A stretch of DNA of 7,380 nt from Planctomycetaceae bacterium. GTDB lineage: Bacteria; Planctomycetota; Planctomycetia; Planctomycetales; Planctomycetaceae. The stretch spans positions 1-7,380 of the forward strand of contig JAEUIG010000678.1 of NCBI GenBank assembly GCA_016795125.1. Direction: 5' to 3'. Below are positions 5,951-7,380 of this stretch, in pieces (position 1 is the stretch's first letter; each line of letters begins with the position of its first letter). The position numbers were made by a program, and so were the translations under genes. The notes under the pieces were generated by a model that was not told the DNA's origin, did not search any database, and saw only the letters and a program-made list of their open reading frames with translations.

Positions 5951-6763
5951 CTACGTCGCCGGCCGGCGCTGCAGGTAGTTCTTGATGATGCTCGCGGCCT
6001 GATCGGGAACATTTCCGCCGTTCATCCCGCCGCCGCCGGGCTGCGCCTTCGGCTCGGGCGGCTTCGCGCCGGTGGTGGACGGATCGGGCAGCTTCACATC
6101 CAGAACATCGTCCTCCGGAGCCGCGGCTGCGGGCGCAGCCGTCGGAGCCGCCGCCGGGTACCCCCCCTGCAGCGGGTAACCCATGTTCGGCATGTAGTAC
6201 CCGGGGTACATCTGCGGCTGCGGATACGCCGGATACCCGTAGGGCTGCGGCGCGTATTGGGGAGCATAACCTGGCATGGCCGGATAACCCGGCGGCATCG
6301 CCTGGAACATGGCGGTGTCCCCCATGCTGACGGGCACCGCCGCTGCGGCCGGTCCGGTGTAGACGGGAACCTCCGTCGGCGTATCCGCACCGTGGATCAT
6401 CGCCGTCTCGTCCGCCGCCGCAGGAGTACTCTCCGTGTCGGGCGCGGCCGCCGTCGCTGCGGTTTCGTCGCCGATGACGACTTCAAACTCCAGCTTGCCG
6501 ACGGTCACCCGGTCGCCCGAATTCAGTACGGCCGTCCCGCGCACGCGGTTGCCGTTCACGAACGTGCCGTTCGTGCTCCCCAGGTCGCGGACGCGGACGG
6601 TGTACTCGTCATGCGTGAATACGCAGTGGTGACGGCTCACCAGTTCGCTGTTCGGCCGCAGGTGACAATCTTCTTCCCGTCCGATCAGAAACCGTCCTGT
6701 CGGCAACGGAATCGTAGAACCCTGCTGACGCGCAGACAGCACCTTCAAGATCACTGCTAGCAT
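5951..6763 (-). CDS. FHA-domain protein with Pro/Tyr/Gly/Ala-rich C-terminal tail
   Basis: This 270-aa protein starts at ATG 6761-6763; an in-frame GTG at 6779-6781 would add six residues, but the ATG places MLAVILKVL at the usual beginning of FHA domains, and GGGAGA lies about ten bases upstream. The forkhead-associated domain fills about residues 1-90 with the conserved phosphopeptide-binding loops: G28-R29, S43-R44-H45 and the DLGSTNGTFVNG segment ending at G71. Such domains bind phosphothreonine peptides on kinase substrates or on kinases themselves. After residue about 95 the chain is low-complexity: an acidic Ala/Thr region, then a Tyr/Pro/Gly/Met-rich stretch (MPPGYPAMPGYAPQYAPQPY and more), an Ala/Pro linker, and a short C-terminal helix (AASIIKNYLQRRPAT). 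There is no membrane helix. A Ser/Thr kinase gene diverges from the same control region, which suggests that it may be the writer for this reader. Confidence 0.92.
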   Translation of the reverse strand: MLAVILKVLSARQQGSTIPLPTGRFLIGREEDCHLRPNSELVSRHHCVFTHDEYTVRVRDLGSTNGTFVNGNRVRGTAVLNSGDRVTVGKLEFEVVIGDETAATAAAPDTESTPAAADETAMIHGADTPTEVPVYTGPAAAAVPVSMGDTAMFQAMPPGYPAMPGYAPQYAPQPYGYPAYPQPQMYPGYYMPNMGYPLQGGYPAAAPTAAPAAAAPEDDVLDVKLPDPSTTGAKPPEPKAQPGGGGMNGGNVPDQAASIIKNYLQRRPAT

Positions 6764-6978
6764 CACAGCGTCATCTCCCACTCGTTCAACAGTTCGGGGC
6801 TGCGGCGTGAGACCGCCGCAAGGAAATGCTCACTCTGTTCCGACTCCGTGTTTGCCCGTCGCGTGATGACGATGACGCAATACGAATGAACTTCAGAGGC
6901 CGCCGCACGACCGGTTGGCGAATCCGCCAGACAGGACGCGATGATGGGGAAAGAGATGGGAATTCGGGGCCTTGGGCT

Positions 6979-7007
6979 ACGCTACCACCGGTCTGCGGGT
7001 GTGTCAA
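6979..7007 (-). promoter_or_regulatory. Likely sigma-70-type promoter for the FHA gene
   Basis: On the minus strand a perfect TTGACA (7002-7007) is followed after exactly 17 bases by TAGCGT (6979-6984), which keeps the T1, A2 and T6 of the -10 consensus. The expected transcript would start near 6972 and leave about 210 bases before the ATG at 6763. Confidence 0.5.
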
Positions 7008-7174
7008 CGGCCAGAGCCGGGACGTTGACCGGGAGCGGCGACTTCCGCATGGCGCGCCCGCAGACTCAATCGTCGATCCCGCCGTCGTCGGTTCCGGCAC
7101 AGTTCACCGATTGTCCCGGACAGTTCGTCTCCCGCGATCTCTGCCGGCTTCGACGATGGATTCCGCAGACAACT

Positions 7175-7204
7175 TTGACCGCAGCCCGTCGTGGACCGTA
7201 TAGT
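7175..7204 (+). promoter_or_regulatory. Likely sigma-70-type promoter for the Ser/Thr kinase gene
   Basis: TTGACC (7175-7180) and TATAGT (7199-7204) are separated by 18 bases; each differs from consensus at one position. Transcription would begin near 7211, about 77 bases before the kinase ATG at 7288. Confidence 0.55.
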
Positions 7205-7287
7205 TGCGGGATCGTCCTTCATGTCCGCGGCCGACGTGTGCCGGCGCCGAGCGATCGCAAGCCCGGCGAGGCCGGTTCGAGGCGCCC

Positions 7288-7380
7288 ATGGCATCCCCAG
7301 CAGACACCCGCTCGCCGGATTCTGCATCGGAGCAAGTGCCCGCCCGCAGGCTGGGCAAATACCGCATCGAGCGCCAACTC
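7288..7380 (+). CDS. Ser/Thr protein kinase, N-terminal fragment (3' end outside window)
   Basis: Only the first 31 codons are present. ATG 7288-7290 is preceded by GAGG five bases upstream; an in-frame TAG at 7201-7203 bounds the frame, and no better start lies between. The first 20 or so residues are a polar leader (MASPADTRSPDSASEQVPA), and the last ones, RRLGKYRIERQL, are the typical entry into a Hanks-type bacterial Ser/Thr kinase domain just before the glycine-rich ATP loop (usually L-G-x-G-x-x-G). The window ends before any catalytic residue, so the call rests on this short motif and on the divergent FHA neighbour. Protein kinases of this type are numerous in planctomycetes, often with a membrane helix and C-terminal repeats; whether that is so here cannot be seen. 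Confidence 0.72.
   Translation, partial: MASPADTRSPDSASEQVPARRLGKYRIERQL

Larger units (their letters stand above)
6764..7287. other. Divergent control region between FHA and kinase genes
   Basis: About 520 bp without a gene that looks real; frames here are unbroken by chance of high GC and show no domain, signal peptide or good ribosome-binding site. It holds promoter-like signals pointing both ways (listed separately) and would give the FHA gene a leader of about 210 bases. I see no riboswitch or strong hairpin that I can name. Confidence 0.5.

Noticed and set aside
5837..6760. 307-codon frame on the + strand
   Set aside because: Antisense to the FHA gene; Arg/His/Gly-rich translation from reversed Ala/Pro/Gly codons, while the minus strand carries clear FHA motifs.
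6786..7367. Several open frames in the divergent region on both strands
   Set aside because: They overlap each other, cover the promoter-like signals and the kinase start, have poor starts, and show no recognisable protein features.
1..7380. CRISPR arrays, tRNA, rRNA, IS elements, phage genes, biosynthetic cluster
   Set aside because: No regularly spaced direct repeats, cloverleaf structures, transposase motifs, phage genes or biosynthetic enzymes were seen on either strand.

Overview
The window looks like chromosomal DNA from a high-GC member of the Planctomycetota. This is an inference from protein style, since there is no rRNA or marker gene here. The signs are a very large beta-helix surface protein, a DUF1570-like metallopeptidase, an ECF sigma / anti-sigma pair, an FHA protein with a Pro/Tyr/Gly-rich tail next to a Ser/Thr kinase, and small hypothetical proteins of a kind I associate with planctomycetes. 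No phage, IS, CRISPR, tRNA or rRNA genes were seen.

Left part (1-2986, + strand): the 3' end of a long right-handed beta-helix type protein (1-1383), then a 330-bp spacer holding a nested inverted-repeat element (1467-1587), then a secreted zinc metallopeptidase (1718-2986; HEAVH plus a downstream WYAEG glutamate) with a C-terminal beta-sandwich that resembles PA-IL/LecA-like lectin domains.

Middle (2987-5369): the metallopeptidase converges on a block of minus-strand genes. Between them lie a paired REP-like hairpin element (2999-3081) and a clear rho-independent terminator (3092-3124) serving the minus strand. Minus-strand genes, from low to high coordinate, are an Arg-rich 115-aa hypothetical protein (3145-3492), a 349-bp gap, a membrane zinc-finger anti-sigma factor (3842-4504), an ECF sigma factor with a TTG start (4510-5082) and a 69-aa hypothetical protein (5160-5369).

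Right part (5370-7380): a 233-bp spacer with a possible promoter, a 114-aa unknown protein (5603-5947) and an FHA-domain protein (5951-6763), both on the minus strand. A 524-bp divergent control region follows with two promoter-like signals, one for each direction. Last comes the first 31 codons of a Ser/Thr protein kinase (7288 onward, + strand).

The common theme on the right is signal transduction. The FHA domain is a phosphothreonine reader divergent from a kinase, and the sigma / anti-sigma pair is a membrane-to-transcription switch. A physical link between the two modules is not shown by the sequence. I do not see convincing evidence of an undescribed multi-gene system; the best leads are the intergenic structures, the sigma-factor leader and the FHA/kinase pair.
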